A stretch of 64,000 nucleotides of DNA from Halomonas sp. 54_146 (GTDB lineage: Bacteria; Pseudomonadota; Gammaproteobacteria; Pseudomonadales; Halomonadaceae): NCBI RefSeq assembly GCF_001507855.1, contig NZ_LGEN01000014.1, positions 22,741 to 86,740 on the forward strand. The letters are read 5' to 3'. The notes below the pieces were generated by a model. The model was not told the DNA's origin, made no database searches, and was given only the letters and a program-made list of their open reading frames with translations. The position numbers and the translations under genes were made by a program. Below are positions 8,546 through 20,114 of the stretch, in pieces. Each line of letters opens with the position of its first letter. Position 1 is the first letter of the stretch.

Positions 8546-10234
8546 ATGTCCAAGCTTATATACCGGCACCTATATGCCCGATTAGCGCTTACCCTACTCG
8601 GCCTCTGCCTTGGTTATACCGCCACGGTAGTCACTCGCCTGCCTTGGTGGACGCTATTTTTTATTGCCGCCGCCTGGATTGGCGTGGGGCTGAAGCTGCG
8701 CTGGGGGCGGCCTGCTAACGCTCGCTATCGTAAGATGTGGCCGTGGTCGCTGGTACCGTTAAGCCTTTTGGGGATTTACGTTTACTTGGCAGACAGCTTC
8801 GGGATTGTTGACCTGGGCGCGGTGTTTTTCCATCTACAGGCGGGTATGGCCGATCACGGTGGCGCGGGCAAAATGGTGGTCGCCGTTCTTTATACACTGG
8901 CAATGATCGGTGTGCTGGCCTCCGTCACGTGGCTGGCTCGCCATGACCAGCGCTGGCGGTTAGCTGAACGTTTTTTTGCTGTGGTCTTACTGGCATGCAA
9001 CCCGCTGCTGTATGGCCTGGGCCAGCGCAGCGCGGCGATAGTAACCGATGATGGCGCATGGCTAGACCGCCGCTATATAGCGCCACCAGTAACGCCACCG
9101 GCTAGCGAGCTTAACGATGCCCCCAACCTGCTGCTTCTGTATTTAGAAAGCATTGAGCGTACCTACGCCAACGAGCTATTCGGTGATGCTTATGCAGATC
9201 TCAACGCGCTAGGCGAGCGGGGGGCAGTGTTTGAAGGCGTGCGCCAGATGGATAACACGGGCTGGACAATGGCAGGCATGATCGCCAGCCAGTGCGGCGT
9301 GCCGTTAATGCCGGCCGGACTTCTCCACGAAAGCCAATTTGACCCCCTACCTAAAGTCGTCCCTGGCGTCGATTGCCTGGGCGATATTCTCGCTGCACAG
9401 GGCTACCAGCTAAGCTACTTAGGCGGTGCCAGCACTCAGTTTGCAGGAAAAGGGATATTTTACCGCGGTCATCAATTCACTACGGTGAAAGGGCGTGAAG
9501 ATTTAGAGCCCTTGCTGGAGGACCCTGACTATGTGAATAGTTGGGGTCTCTATGACGACACACTTTATGACATTACCGCCAATGAGATAAGGCGATTAGA
9601 GCGCCAAGATGACGGCCCCTGGGCCGTGGTTAGCCTTAATCTGGCAGGCCATGCGCCCAATGGTTACCCTTCTCAGTCGTGCGTAGAGCAACAGGGTGAA
9701 TTTGATGGGCAGGATATTCTCTATTCCGTTAAGTGCTCAGCGTGGCTCGCCCGTGAATTGATCGAGGGCTTAGAGGCCGAGGGTCTGCTCGATAACACCT
9801 TAGTCGTCCTGCTTAGCGATCACCTAACCATGCGCGTTTCGGTCTGGGATCAATTAACCGCGTTAGACCGGGATAACACGCTGATTATGCTGGGGGATGA
9901 TATCCAGCCGCAGCGTATTCACCGTGATGCCAGCATGCTGGATGTCTTCCCCACGTTGTTAGATGCGCTGGGCTTTCACCTGGAAGGCGACCGTGCCGGG
10001 CTGGGCACGTCACTGTTCAGCAATCATCAAACGCTGGTAGAGACCCACGGCATTGAGCTACTTAATGAGCGCTTGAGAGAAGAAACAGCGCTTCAACACC
10101 GCCTTTGGGAAGGCATTTCCCCTCAGCGGCGCGAGTCGACAGCACCGTCTCAACCAACTTTTCAAGCACCCTATCAAGAGCAAATCTTAGAAACACCCGC
10201 CGACCTAGCCAATGAAGTTGAACTCATCCGTTAA
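8546..10234 (+). CDS. Phosphoglycerol transferase (OpgB/MdoB-like sulfatase-fold)
   Basis: A 562-residue inner-membrane enzyme with about four to five N-terminal transmembrane segments (to about residue 165) and a large periplasmic alkaline-phosphatase/sulfatase-fold domain. LLLLYLESIERTY near residue 193 carries the metal-binding Glu, and the nucleophile is probably Thr241 in GWTMAGMIASQCGVP, both as in OpgB. LLSDHL is the C-terminal metal site. OpgB transfers phosphoglycerol from phosphatidylglycerol to osmoregulated periplasmic glucans; in this LPS context a core-modifying role is also possible. It overlaps convergent waaF by 11 bases. Confidence 0.85.
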   Translation: MSKLIYRHLYARLALTLLGLCLGYTATVVTRLPWWTLFFIAAAWIGVGLKLRWGRPANARYRKMWPWSLVPLSLLGIYVYLADSFGIVDLGAVFFHLQAGMADHGGAGKMVVAVLYTLAMIGVLASVTWLARHDQRWRLAERFFAVVLLACNPLLYGLGQRSAAIVTDDGAWLDRRYIAPPVTPPASELNDAPNLLLLYLESIERTYANELFGDAYADLNALGERGAVFEGVRQMDNTGWTMAGMIASQCGVPLMPAGLLHESQFDPLPKVVPGVDCLGDILAAQGYQLSYLGGASTQFAGKGIFYRGHQFTTVKGREDLEPLLEDPDYVNSWGLYDDTLYDITANEIRRLERQDDGPWAVVSLNLAGHAPNGYPSQSCVEQQGEFDGQDILYSVKCSAWLARELIEGLEAEGLLDNTLVVLLSDHLTMRVSVWDQLTALDRDNTLIMLGDDIQPQRIHRDASMLDVFPTLLDALGFHLEGDRAGLGTSLFSNHQTLVETHGIELLNERLREETALQHRLWEGISPQRRESTAPSQPTFQAPYQEQILETPADLANEVELIR

Positions 10235-11267
10235 CAATCACGCTTTCCCGCTGCTGGTCAGCGTGTATTTTTTGATGCACCTGATCCACGCTCAGTTGGT
10301 TAAGGCAATTGGTATGCCCCAACGGGCATGTGCGCTTGAAACAGGGTGAGCAAGAGAGCGCTAAATAGTGAATAGTCGCGTTCTCGGTCAGCGGTGGTGT
10401 ATACGCCGGCGAAGAGGAGCCATAGAGCGCATGAATGCGAACACCTACCGCCGCGGCAACGTGCATCAAGCCTGAGTCATTGGTGACCACTTGCCGGCAA
10501 TCTGCCAGCAGGTCAACCGCATCGGCTAACTGCGTTTTACCGCATAAGTTATGGGTATGGGCAAGTCCTTGCACAATCTCCTCGCCCACCGCGTGATCTT
10601 TTGCTCCGCCCAATACACGCACCTCAAAGCCATCGTTGACTAATCGCTCTGCTAAGGCGTGAAAATGGCTGATGGGCCACTGCTTGGCGGGGCCATATTC
10701 CGCGCCTGGCATCATGCCAATCGCGGGCCGCGATGAAAGCGAGTGGGCCAGCCGTAAATTGACGAGGTTATCGCGGTCAATCTGCAGGCGGGGCTTGGGT
10801 ATCGCAAAGTCGCCGCTAGCCGCTTCTTCCAAGGGCAGGCCTAGCGATACAAAGCGCTTTACCGTTTGATCAAGCACCTGTTTATCGAGCTTGCGGCGCT
10901 CTTTGAGAAGGCCGTAGCGGTGCTCGCCTACAAAGCCGACGCGTTCAGGAATGCGTGCCATAAAAGGCACTAGCGCCGCTTTCCAAGAGCGTGGCAGCAC
11001 AATGGCGCGATCAAAGCGCCCGCGCAGACGGCTTGCTAACTCGCGGCGGCTGGCCAAACCAAGCTCCCCATGCCCAACCGCCAATGGCAGCACTTCATCC
11101 ACTTCAGGCATGCGCTCTAAAATGGGCTGCGACCACTTTGGTGCCACCACGCTAATCGTCGCTTCTGGCTGGCGGGCTTTTAGGGTCATAAACAGGCTTT
11201 GTGCCATGACCATATCACCGACCCACGAGGGGCCAATCACCAGCAAACGTTGCGCTGAATTAGCCAT
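10224..11267 (-). CDS. waaF: ADP-heptose:LPS heptosyltransferase II
   Basis: A 347-residue GT9 enzyme adding the second L,D-heptose to the inner core. The N-terminus [20 protein letters not shown] and [12 protein letters not shown] near residue 92 are WaaF signatures, as are [14 protein letters not shown] near residue 185 and [13 protein letters not shown] near residue 258. Length is normal. The start codon lies inside the last codons of hldD (8-base overlap), suggesting translational coupling of hldD and waaF. Confidence 0.95.
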   Translation of the reverse strand: MANSAQRLLVIGPSWVGDMVMAQSLFMTLKARQPEATISVVAPKWSQPILERMPEVDEVLPLAVGHGELGLASRRELASRLRGRFDRAIVLPRSWKAALVPFMARIPERVGFVGEHRYGLLKERRKLDKQVLDQTVKRFVSLGLPLEEAASGDFAIPKPRLQIDRDNLVNLRLAHSLSSRPAIGMMPGAEYGPAKQWPISHFHALAERLVNDGFEVRVLGGAKDHAVGEEIVQGLAHTHNLCGKTQLADAVDLLADCRQVVTNDSGLMHVAAAVGVRIHALYGSSSPAYTPPLTENATIHYLALSCSPCFKRTCPLGHTNCLNQLSVDQVHQKIHADQQRESVIVNG

Positions 11268-12216
11268 TCAACCACCCCAAGTAAGCCTTAACCCCTTGAG
11301 CGACGGTTTTAAACTCAACATCGCAACCGGTCTCGCGAAGGTGGCTAATGTCAGCGCGGGTATAGCTCTGATAGCGTCCTTTGAGTTCTTCGGGGAAGGC
11401 AATGTAGTCGATCTCACCTTTACCGTAAAAGTCGATAACCGCCTCGCCAATGGCTTTAAAAGGTTCAGCCCGACCAGTGCCAAGATTGAAGATTCCTGAC
11501 TTGTCAGGATGATCCAAAAACCAAAGATTCACATCGACTACATCGCCCACATAAACAAAGTCACGACTCTGCATGCCTGCCTCGTAGCCGTCATAGCCGC
11601 CAAACAGCTTGAGCGTTTCACCATTACGAATTTGCAAGTGGTTGTGATAGGCCACACTGGCCATTTTGCCCTTGTGCTGTTCACGGGGGCCATAGACATT
11701 AAAGTAACGAAAGCCCACTACTTGAGTGGTTAACTCGCTCCAGCGCGAACGCACGTGCTGATCAAACAGCAGCTTGGAATAGCCGTAAACGTTAAGCGGC
11801 TTTTCGCACTCGGGTACCTCTTTAAATACCTCGCTGCCGCCATAGGAGGCGGCTGACGAGGCGTATAAAAAAGGAATACTCTGCTGCTCGCAGTAATTAA
11901 GCAGCACTTTGGAGTACTCGAAGTTATTCTCCATCATGTAGTGGCCATCCCATTCGGTGGTATCCGAGCAGGCGCCCTCGTGGAAAATCGCATCTATCTT
12001 GGGCAGGTCAACGCTTTCGCCTTTTAGCGCAACTTTTACCCTGGCGAGGAAATCATCTTTATCGAGATAATCAGCCAGCGTGCAGTCGGCCAAATTGACG
12101 AATTTGGTACCATCGCGTAGATCGTCAACGACCATCACATCGTTTCGACCGCGGGCGTTCAATGCTTTAACTATGTTGGCCCCGATAAAACCGGCACCGC
12201 CTGTTACCACAATCAT
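11260..12216 (-). CDS. hldD: ADP-L-glycero-D-manno-heptose 6-epimerase
   Basis: A 318-residue extended short-chain dehydrogenase that epimerises ADP-D,D-heptose to ADP-L,D-heptose. It has the Rossmann [11 protein letters not shown] at residue 6 and the YGYSK catalytic Tyr/Lys pair near residue 140. The start at 12216 is chosen because AAGGAGA sits just upstream and the conserved [12 protein letters not shown] begins there; an upstream in-frame ATG at 12267 would add 17 unlikely residues. It supplies the donor used by the heptosyltransferases of this window. Confidence 0.96.
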   Translation of the reverse strand: MIVVTGGAGFIGANIVKALNARGRNDVMVVDDLRDGTKFVNLADCTLADYLDKDDFLARVKVALKGESVDLPKIDAIFHEGACSDTTEWDGHYMMENNFEYSKVLLNYCEQQSIPFLYASSAASYGGSEVFKEVPECEKPLNVYGYSKLLFDQHVRSRWSELTTQVVGFRYFNVYGPREQHKGKMASVAYHNHLQIRNGETLKLFGGYDGYEAGMQSRDFVYVGDVVDVNLWFLDHPDKSGIFNLGTGRAEPFKAIGEAVIDFYGKGEIDYIAFPEELKGRYQSYTRADISHLRETGCDVEFKTVAQGVKAYLGWLNG

Positions 12217-12325
12217 ACTGTTCTCCTTACCTAAAGCAGCTTGTTGGCATACGTGCCTATAACCCATCTGCCTGGGATTGTATACTTGACGCCTTATGAA
12301 TTCATGGCCAACGGTGCTTTCCGCG

Positions 12326-13285
12326 ATGAGTGTCTCGACAAACCAATCGACACCCGATGTGTCGACCTTTCAAGGCTTGATCCTTGCTCTGCAGCAGTAC
12401 TGGGCAGAACAGGGTTGTGTCATCCTTCAGCCGCTCGATATGGAAGTCGGCGCGGGCACCTTCCACCCCGCTACCTTCCTGCGGGCGATTGGTCCCGAAA
12501 CCTGGAATGCTGCCTATGTACAGCCTTCCCGCCGCCCTACTGACGGCCGCTATGGCGAGAACCCTAACCGCCTTCAGCACTACTACCAATTCCAGGTGGT
12601 GATGAAGCCATCGCCAAGCAACTTGCAGGATCTCTACCTGGGCTCACTCAAACGCCTGGGTCTTGATCCGCTGGTTCACGATGTGCGCTTTGTCGAAGAT
12701 AACTGGGAATCTCCTACTTTGGGCGCCTGGGGCCTGGGCTGGGAAATCTGGTTAAACGGCATGGAAGTGACCCAGTTTACCTACTTTCAGCAGGCCGGTG
12801 GCATCGAATGCTATCCGGTCACCGGCGAACTGACCTATGGGCTTGAGCGCATCGCCATGTACCTGCAGGACGTCGACAGTGTGTATGACCTCGTCTGGGC
12901 CATTGCCCCCGATGGCAGCAAAGTGACTTATGGCGATGTCTATCTGCAAAACGAGCGCGAACAGTCCGCCTACAATTTCGAACATGCCGATGTCGATCAG
13001 CTATTTGCTAACTTTGACCATCAGGAAAAAGAGTGCAGCAAGCTGCTCGCTGCCAGCCTGCCGCTGCCGGCCTACGAACAAGTCCTGAAGGCATCACACA
13101 CGTTCAACCTATTAGATGCCCGTCACGCTATCTCGGTCACCGAGCGTCAGCGCTTTATCCTGCGCGTTCGCACTATGGCCCGGGATGTCGCCACTGCTTA
13201 CTTTGAGTCGCGTAAGGCCGAAGGTTTCCCCATGGCGCCTGAAATACTTCGCCGCGAACTACTCGCCGATCAGGGAGACGACTAA
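12326..13285 (+). CDS. glyQ: Glycyl-tRNA synthetase alpha subunit
   Basis: The catalytic alpha chain of the bacterial alpha2-beta2 glycine-tRNA ligase. [31 protein letters not shown] and [16 protein letters not shown] are near-invariant family motifs. The ATG at 12326 gives 319 residues; an in-frame ATG at 12296 would add ten, and neither has a clear Shine-Dalgarno sequence. Its stop overlaps the glyS start by one base (TAATG). Confidence 0.96.
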   Translation: MSVSTNQSTPDVSTFQGLILALQQYWAEQGCVILQPLDMEVGAGTFHPATFLRAIGPETWNAAYVQPSRRPTDGRYGENPNRLQHYYQFQVVMKPSPSNLQDLYLGSLKRLGLDPLVHDVRFVEDNWESPTLGAWGLGWEIWLNGMEVTQFTYFQQAGGIECYPVTGELTYGLERIAMYLQDVDSVYDLVWAIAPDGSKVTYGDVYLQNEREQSAYNFEHADVDQLFANFDHQEKECSKLLAASLPLPAYEQVLKASHTFNLLDARHAISVTERQRFILRVRTMARDVATAYFESRKAEGFPMAPEILRRELLADQGDD

Positions 13286-15351
13286 TGGCTGTTAATACGC
13301 TTTTACTAGAACTAGGTGCAGAAGAGCTGCCGCCCACGGCCCTGGACGCTCTTTCCGATGCGTTCGCCGCGAGCATCGAGAAAGGCCTGCAAGAAGCCGA
13401 TGTTCCCTTCACCAACGTTACCGCTTTTGCGACACCACGGCGTTTAGCGGTACAGGTGCATGAACTGGCCGACAAACAGCCTGATCGTGACGTTGAGCGC
13501 CGTGGCCCAGCGCTGGCGGCCGCCTTTAAGGATGGCGTTGCCACTAAAGCCGCGGAAGGCTTTGCCCGCTCTTGCGGTGTAAGCGTCGACGAGCTGATTC
13601 ATTTAGAAACCGATAAAGGTACTTGGTTAGGTTTTCGTGAGCAGCAGCAGGGAGAATCTATTCAAGCGCTGCTGCCTGAGATTATCCGCAAATCAATCAG
13701 CACCCTCCCTGTGCCTAAAAACATGCGCTGGGGAGCTTCACGGGTTGAATTTTCACGCCCCGTGCACTGGCTGGTGGCGCTCTATGGCAGCGACGTCGTG
13801 GCTGCAGAAGCGCTTGGCTTGCAGGCCAGCCGCACCACGTTTGGCCACCGTTTCCACGCCCCTGATGCCATTCAGCTGGCGCACGCCGACGAATATGTTG
13901 CCGCGCTGGAAAACGCCTATGTGCTGGTGGACCGTGAGCAGCGCCGCGAACGCATTCGTGAACAGGTATTGGCAGAAGCCGAAGTTCAGGAAGCCACCGC
14001 CGTTATCGATGAGGACTTGCTCGTTGAAGTCAGTGGCCTAGTGGAGTGGCCGGTGGCGCTTACCGGCAGTTTCGATGAGCGCTTTTTGGAGGTTCCAGCA
14101 GAGTGCTTAATCTCCTCCATGAAGGCCAATCAGAAATATTTTCACCTGCTGGATGATGCCGGCAAGCTGAAGCCGCTGTTTATCACCATCGCTAATATTG
14201 ATAGCGCTGACCCCGACCAGGTCATTGCCGGTAATGAGAAAGTCATTCGCCCGCGCTTAGCGGATGCTGCGTTTTTCTACGACACCGACCGCAAACGCAC
14301 TCTGGCATCGCGCATTCCCCAGCTGGAAAGCGTTGTTTTCCAGCAGCAGCTGGGCACGCTGGCGGATAAAGCCCGCCGCAGCACGGCGATTGCGACCTTC
14401 ATCGCTCAGCACATTAACAGTGATGTCGCCCATGCCCAGCGCGCTGTAGCGCTCGCTAAGTGTGACCTTGTGTCTGAAATGGTGCTCGAATTTCCTGAGC
14501 TTCAAGGCATTATGGGTCGCTACTACGCCGAGCAAGATGGCGAGCCTGAAGAGGTCGCCCAAGCGATTGAAGAGCAGTACCTGCCGCGCTTTGCCACCGA
14601 TGCGATTCCGCAAAGCTTAACCGGCCAAGTGCTCGCTCTGGCAGATCGCCTGGATACGCTAGTGGGTATTTTCGGCATTGGCCAGCGCCCGACCGGCGCA
14701 AAAGACCCCTTCGCTCTACGTCGCTCCTCTATTGGCGTGCTCAATATTTTGGTTAAAGGTGAGCTTAATCTAGACCTGCGTGAGCTGCTCACCGTTGCCG
14801 CAGAGCAACACCAGGGCCTACCCAAGGCCGAAGGGTTAGTGGAAGACGTGCTGGCCTATATGCTGGATCGCTTCCGCGCCTGGGGCCAGGAAGAGAAAAT
14901 CAGCGCCGAGATGTACCTAGCGGTGCGCGCTCGCCCGGTCACCAAGCCGCTTGATTTTGCGCGCCGCCTGCGGGCGGTTAAGGCCTTTGCCCAGCGTGAT
15001 GAAGCGGCTGCATTGGCCGCCGCGAACAAACGGGTTTCCAATATCCTCAGCAAGCAAGAGCACGATGGCAGCACGCAGGTAGACCAAAGCTTGCTACAAG
15101 AAGATGCCGAGCGAGCACTGTTCGACGCGGTGTCTGGCAGCCAAACGCAGGTTGCCCCGCTATTTGCGGCGGGCAACTATCAGCAAGCGCTGGATGCACT
15201 GGCTACGCTGCGTGAGCCGGTCGATACCTTCTTTGACCAAGTCATGGTGATGGCAGATGACCCGGCTATTCAGCGCAATCGCTTAGCGCTTCTTGCTAGC
15301 CTTCAAGCGCTGTTCTTGGAAGTGGCTGATATTTCACTGCTCCCGCAGTAG
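13285..15351 (+). CDS. glyS: Glycyl-tRNA synthetase beta subunit
   Basis: A 688-residue beta chain needed for tRNA-Gly recognition. It begins LLLELGAEELPPTALDAL, carries GFATPRR-like and NQKYF segments, and has the HD-like central domain followed by a C-terminal anticodon-binding DALR-like region. Length matches the family. It is translationally coupled to glyQ and followed by a rho-independent terminator. Confidence 0.96.
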   Translation: MAVNTLLLELGAEELPPTALDALSDAFAASIEKGLQEADVPFTNVTAFATPRRLAVQVHELADKQPDRDVERRGPALAAAFKDGVATKAAEGFARSCGVSVDELIHLETDKGTWLGFREQQQGESIQALLPEIIRKSISTLPVPKNMRWGASRVEFSRPVHWLVALYGSDVVAAEALGLQASRTTFGHRFHAPDAIQLAHADEYVAALENAYVLVDREQRRERIREQVLAEAEVQEATAVIDEDLLVEVSGLVEWPVALTGSFDERFLEVPAECLISSMKANQKYFHLLDDAGKLKPLFITIANIDSADPDQVIAGNEKVIRPRLADAAFFYDTDRKRTLASRIPQLESVVFQQQLGTLADKARRSTAIATFIAQHINSDVAHAQRAVALAKCDLVSEMVLEFPELQGIMGRYYAEQDGEPEEVAQAIEEQYLPRFATDAIPQSLTGQVLALADRLDTLVGIFGIGQRPTGAKDPFALRRSSIGVLNILVKGELNLDLRELLTVAAEQHQGLPKAEGLVEDVLAYMLDRFRAWGQEEKISAEMYLAVRARPVTKPLDFARRLRAVKAFAQRDEAAALAAANKRVSNILSKQEHDGSTQVDQSLLQEDAERALFDAVSGSQTQVAPLFAAGNYQQALDALATLREPVDTFFDQVMVMADDPAIQRNRLALLASLQALFLEVADISLLPQ

Positions 15352-15388
15352 CCTTCGCGTTAGCTTGTCGTTTCCTAAGCCTAATCGT

Positions 15389-15422
15389 AAGCCCAATCGC
15401 TTTTGCGGTTGGGCTTTTTTTA
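15389..15422 (+). terminator. Rho-independent terminator of glyQS
   Basis: A ten-base stem (gcccaatcgc / gcggttgggc, one G-U pair) with a four-base loop is followed by seven T residues, 38 bases after the glyS stop. Confidence 0.85.
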
Positions 15423-15437
15423 CGATGCTGGTTAGCA

Positions 15438-15453
15438 TGTTTCACGTGAAACA
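15438..15453. promoter_or_regulatory. parS: parS centromere site 1
   Basis: tgtttcacgtgaaaca is a perfect match to the bacterial chromosomal parS consensus bound by ParB. Here it is the core of a perfect 38-bp palindrome (15427-15464) in the glyS-gmhB spacer. Confidence 0.93.
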
Positions 15454-15498
15454 TGCTAACCAGCCGACAAAAAGCGTTGGTCGCTAACACCGTAACCG

Positions 15499-15535
15499 CA
15501 GGGTCTTTAACTAAACAGGGTCTTTAACTAAACAG
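15499..15535. repeat. 17-bp direct repeat, two copies
   Basis: cagggtctttaactaaa occurs twice in tandem followed by cag. The word taactaaacag resembles the longer array between csgD and csgE. Confidence 0.9.
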
Positions 15536-15561
15536 AACCTTCAATACCAAACAGGATCGCT

Positions 15562-16119
15562 ATGCTAAGTGCCGAAAAGCTGGTTATTTTGGATCGAGAC
15601 GGCGTCATCAACCATGACTCTGACCACTACATCAAATCACTCGATGAATGGGTGCCCTACCCCACTTCAATTTCCGCCATTGGCCGATTAAACCGTGCCG
15701 GTTTCACCGTTGCTGTTGCCACCAATCAATCGGGTATTGCCCGCGGCTATTATGATGAAGCAACGCTCCAGGCCATGCATGATCGCTTAACCGCGCTGGT
15801 TGAGGATCAAGGCGGGCACATTGCCCATATCGCTTACTGCCCGCACGGGCCAGATGATAACTGCCAATGCCGTAAACCGCTGCCCGGAATGCTACTGCAG
15901 ATTCAGCAGCAGCTAGGGCTGGAAAGCTTAGCGGGCAGCTGGATGGTTGGTGACAGCCTGCGTGATCTTCAGGCGGGCGAAGCAGTAGGCTGCCAGCCTA
16001 TTTTAGTAAGAACCGGAAAAGGAGCGGGTACCGAAGCAAAGCAGGTTGGCCTTGAGAAGGCTCGCCTGTTTGATGATTTGGCTGAATTTGTGAATTGGCT
16101 ATGCGGTGAGGCAGCATGA
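15562..16119 (+). CDS. gmhB: D-glycero-beta-D-manno-heptose-1,7-bisphosphate 7-phosphatase
   Basis: A 185-residue HAD-superfamily phosphatase that removes the 7-phosphate between the two HldE steps. Motif I VILDRDGVIN (nucleophile Asp near residue 11), motif II ATNQSGIARG, and the zinc-binding cysteine cluster CPHGPDDNCQCRKP (near residues 92-105) define GmhB. MVGDSLRDLQAG is motif III/IV. It completes the ADP-heptose genes in this window together with hldE and hldD, although separated from them by glyQS. Confidence 0.94.
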   Translation: MLSAEKLVILDRDGVINHDSDHYIKSLDEWVPYPTSISAIGRLNRAGFTVAVATNQSGIARGYYDEATLQAMHDRLTALVEDQGGHIAHIAYCPHGPDDNCQCRKPLPGMLLQIQQQLGLESLAGSWMVGDSLRDLQAGEAVGCQPILVRTGKGAGTEAKQVGLEKARLFDDLAEFVNWLCGEAA

Positions 16120-16134
16120 TATTGCAGTGACTCT

Positions 16135-16206
16135 GCTGTTTGTTCTGTTGCTTGTTGTGCTGTTTATTATTTTGCTTGTCCTGCTGTTTGCTCTGTTATT
16201 TGTTGT
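16135..16206. repeat. 24-bp imperfect direct repeat, three copies
   Basis: Three T-rich 24-mers beginning gctgttt occur head to tail (16135, 16159, 16183) just after gmhB. A GTG-initiated frame (16127-16237, 36 codons) across them would encode an entirely hydrophobic Leu/Val/Phe peptide, but there is no convincing ribosome binding site. Confidence 0.8.
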
Positions 16207-16271
16207 ATTAACTGCCGATGGCGCTTGCTCTGGCTGAGTTTTGGCTTAAACCAAAACGCAAAACGGCAAGA

Positions 16272-16287
16272 TGTTTCACGTGAAACA
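16272..16287. promoter_or_regulatory. parS: parS centromere site 2
   Basis: A perfect tgtttcacgtgaaaca at the centre of a 36-bp perfect palindrome (16262-16297), between the convergent gmhB and gyrB genes. There is no T-run after it, so it is not a terminator. Confidence 0.93.
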
Positions 16288-16337
16288 TCTTGCCGTTACG
16301 TTACAGCGAGGCCGCTAGAATAGTTACCTACTAGCGT

Positions 16338-18797
<2,460 letters not shown>

Positions 18798-18837
18798 CTA
18801 TACCCTTCCTACATTGCTGCATTGCTGCTTGGCCGGA

Positions 18838-19941
18838 CTAGCTGGCTCTTTCTAAGTTACTGAGCCCCTCTTTGATATGTTTCACGTGAAACATATTCAC
18901 AGGAGTATCAGTGTGCCAGGCATTTTTTAATGCGGAAGGTTCGACACTGGTAATAAATGCTTGGCACTGCATATCTTCGAGTAATTGACAAAACTGGTGA
19001 CGATTCTGCGCGTCAAGTTCGGCCGGTAAATCATCGATAAGATAGATACAGTGCCGCTGTGCTGTTCTTTCCAGAAACCGCCCTTGGGCGAGTTTTAAAG
19101 CGCTCACCACTAATTTTTGCTGGCCTCTGGAAAGCACTTCTACAGCAGGCTGTTTGTTTATCCTGATGCGTAAATCTGCACGCTGAGGGCCTTGTTGAGT
19201 AAACCCCATTTGCTGGTCAGTGGCACGGCTATCGTGTAGCACAGCCGCAAGAGAACGCTCTTTATCCCACCCCCGGGCATAGTGCAAAGACAAACCAGAT
19301 AAAGGCAGTAATACTTTCAACGTCTCTTCAAAAACTGGCAAAAAATCACTGAACCAAGCGCTGCGTAACACATCCATCTGCTCGCCCCACATGGCAAGCT
19401 CATGTTCCCAAACCGCCATTTCCTGAGGCTGTATTCTACCACGCCTAAGCAGTGCATTCCGATGTTTCAACGCACGCCGGGTACGCTTCCACATCCCTAA
19501 GAAGTCATGTTTCACGTGAAACACTCCCCAGTCGAGAAACTCGCGGCGCCCAGCTGGAGAACCTTCCAGTAATCGGAATGCATCTGGATTAATTAACTGA
19601 AGCGGCATCGCCTCTACCAGCTCTGCCAATCGGGCGTTTTTATCGCCCCTCAAACGCAGCTCAAGCTCTCTCTGGGCACGAAGACGACGAACGCCTAGCG
19701 TGACCTCGGGCTCACCCGCTAACCGCCCATAGAGTGTCATTTGAGGCTCATCAGCTTGAATCGCATGCTTTAACTGGCGTGTACGAAACGAGCGACCCAT
19801 ACCCAGGATATGTATGCCTTCCAGCAGGCTCGTTTTGCCGCTGCCGTTAGCGCCGCTAATGACGTTGATGCGCGAGGACGGCGTCATTTCAACCGACAAA
19901 AGGTTACGCAAGCCTTGGAAGTTAAGCAGCGTCAGGCTCAT
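18838..19941 (-). CDS. recF: DNA replication and repair protein RecF
   Basis: A 367-residue SMC-like ATPase that loads RecA at gaps with RecOR. Walker A is GANGSGKTSLLE (residues about 30-41), followed by the signature LSRGQQKL and Walker B YLIDDLPAELD. Two perfect parS sequences lie in the coding region, both read in the frame that gives FHVKH: one inside the conserved FLDWGVFHVKH motif and one in the C-terminal tail. It is 79 bases upstream of gyrB. Confidence 0.97.
   Translation of the reverse strand: MSLTLLNFQGLRNLLSVEMTPSSRINVISGANGSGKTSLLEGIHILGMGRSFRTRQLKHAIQADEPQMTLYGRLAGEPEVTLGVRRLRAQRELELRLRGDKNARLAELVEAMPLQLINPDAFRLLEGSPAGRREFLDWGVFHVKHDFLGMWKRTRRALKHRNALLRRGRIQPQEMAVWEHELAMWGEQMDVLRSAWFSDFLPVFEETLKVLLPLSGLSLHYARGWDKERSLAAVLHDSRATDQQMGFTQQGPQRADLRIRINKQPAVEVLSRGQQKLVVSALKLAQGRFLERTAQRHCIYLIDDLPAELDAQNRHQFCQLLEDMQCQAFITSVEPSALKNAWHTDTPVNMFHVKHIKEGLSNLERAS
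18878..18893. promoter_or_regulatory. parS: parS centromere site 3 (inside recF 3' end)
   Basis: A perfect 16-bp parS, palindromic out to 18875-18896, in the codons for the RecF C-terminal tail. Confidence 0.92.
19508..19523. promoter_or_regulatory. parS: parS centromere site 4 (inside recF)
   Basis: A perfect 16-bp parS in the recF codons for the conserved DWGVFHVxH motif. Confidence 0.92.
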
Positions 19942-20055
19942 TGCGTCATTACCACTTAGTCATCACCACTTAAAAGAGATACCGAAAATAAGAATCATCC
20001 ATTCTCAATAAGGAAGCGGCGCTTCTGCTACCAGAAACGCCGCCACTGTACATTG

Positions 20056-20103
20056 CTTACGCTATAACATTAATTACGCTATAACATTGATTACGCTACA
20101 AAC
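20056..20103. repeat. 17-bp direct repeat, two to three copies
   Basis: attacgctataacatt(a/g) occurs twice with a third degenerate copy, in the spacer between dnaN and recF just downstream of the dnaN stop codon. Confidence 0.85.
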
Positions 20104-20114
20104 AGTCAGACCGC

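Noticed and set aside
15427..16297. The long palindromes as rho-independent terminators
   Set aside because: Neither is followed by a T-run, and both centre exactly on the parS consensus. The real glyS terminator is at 15389.
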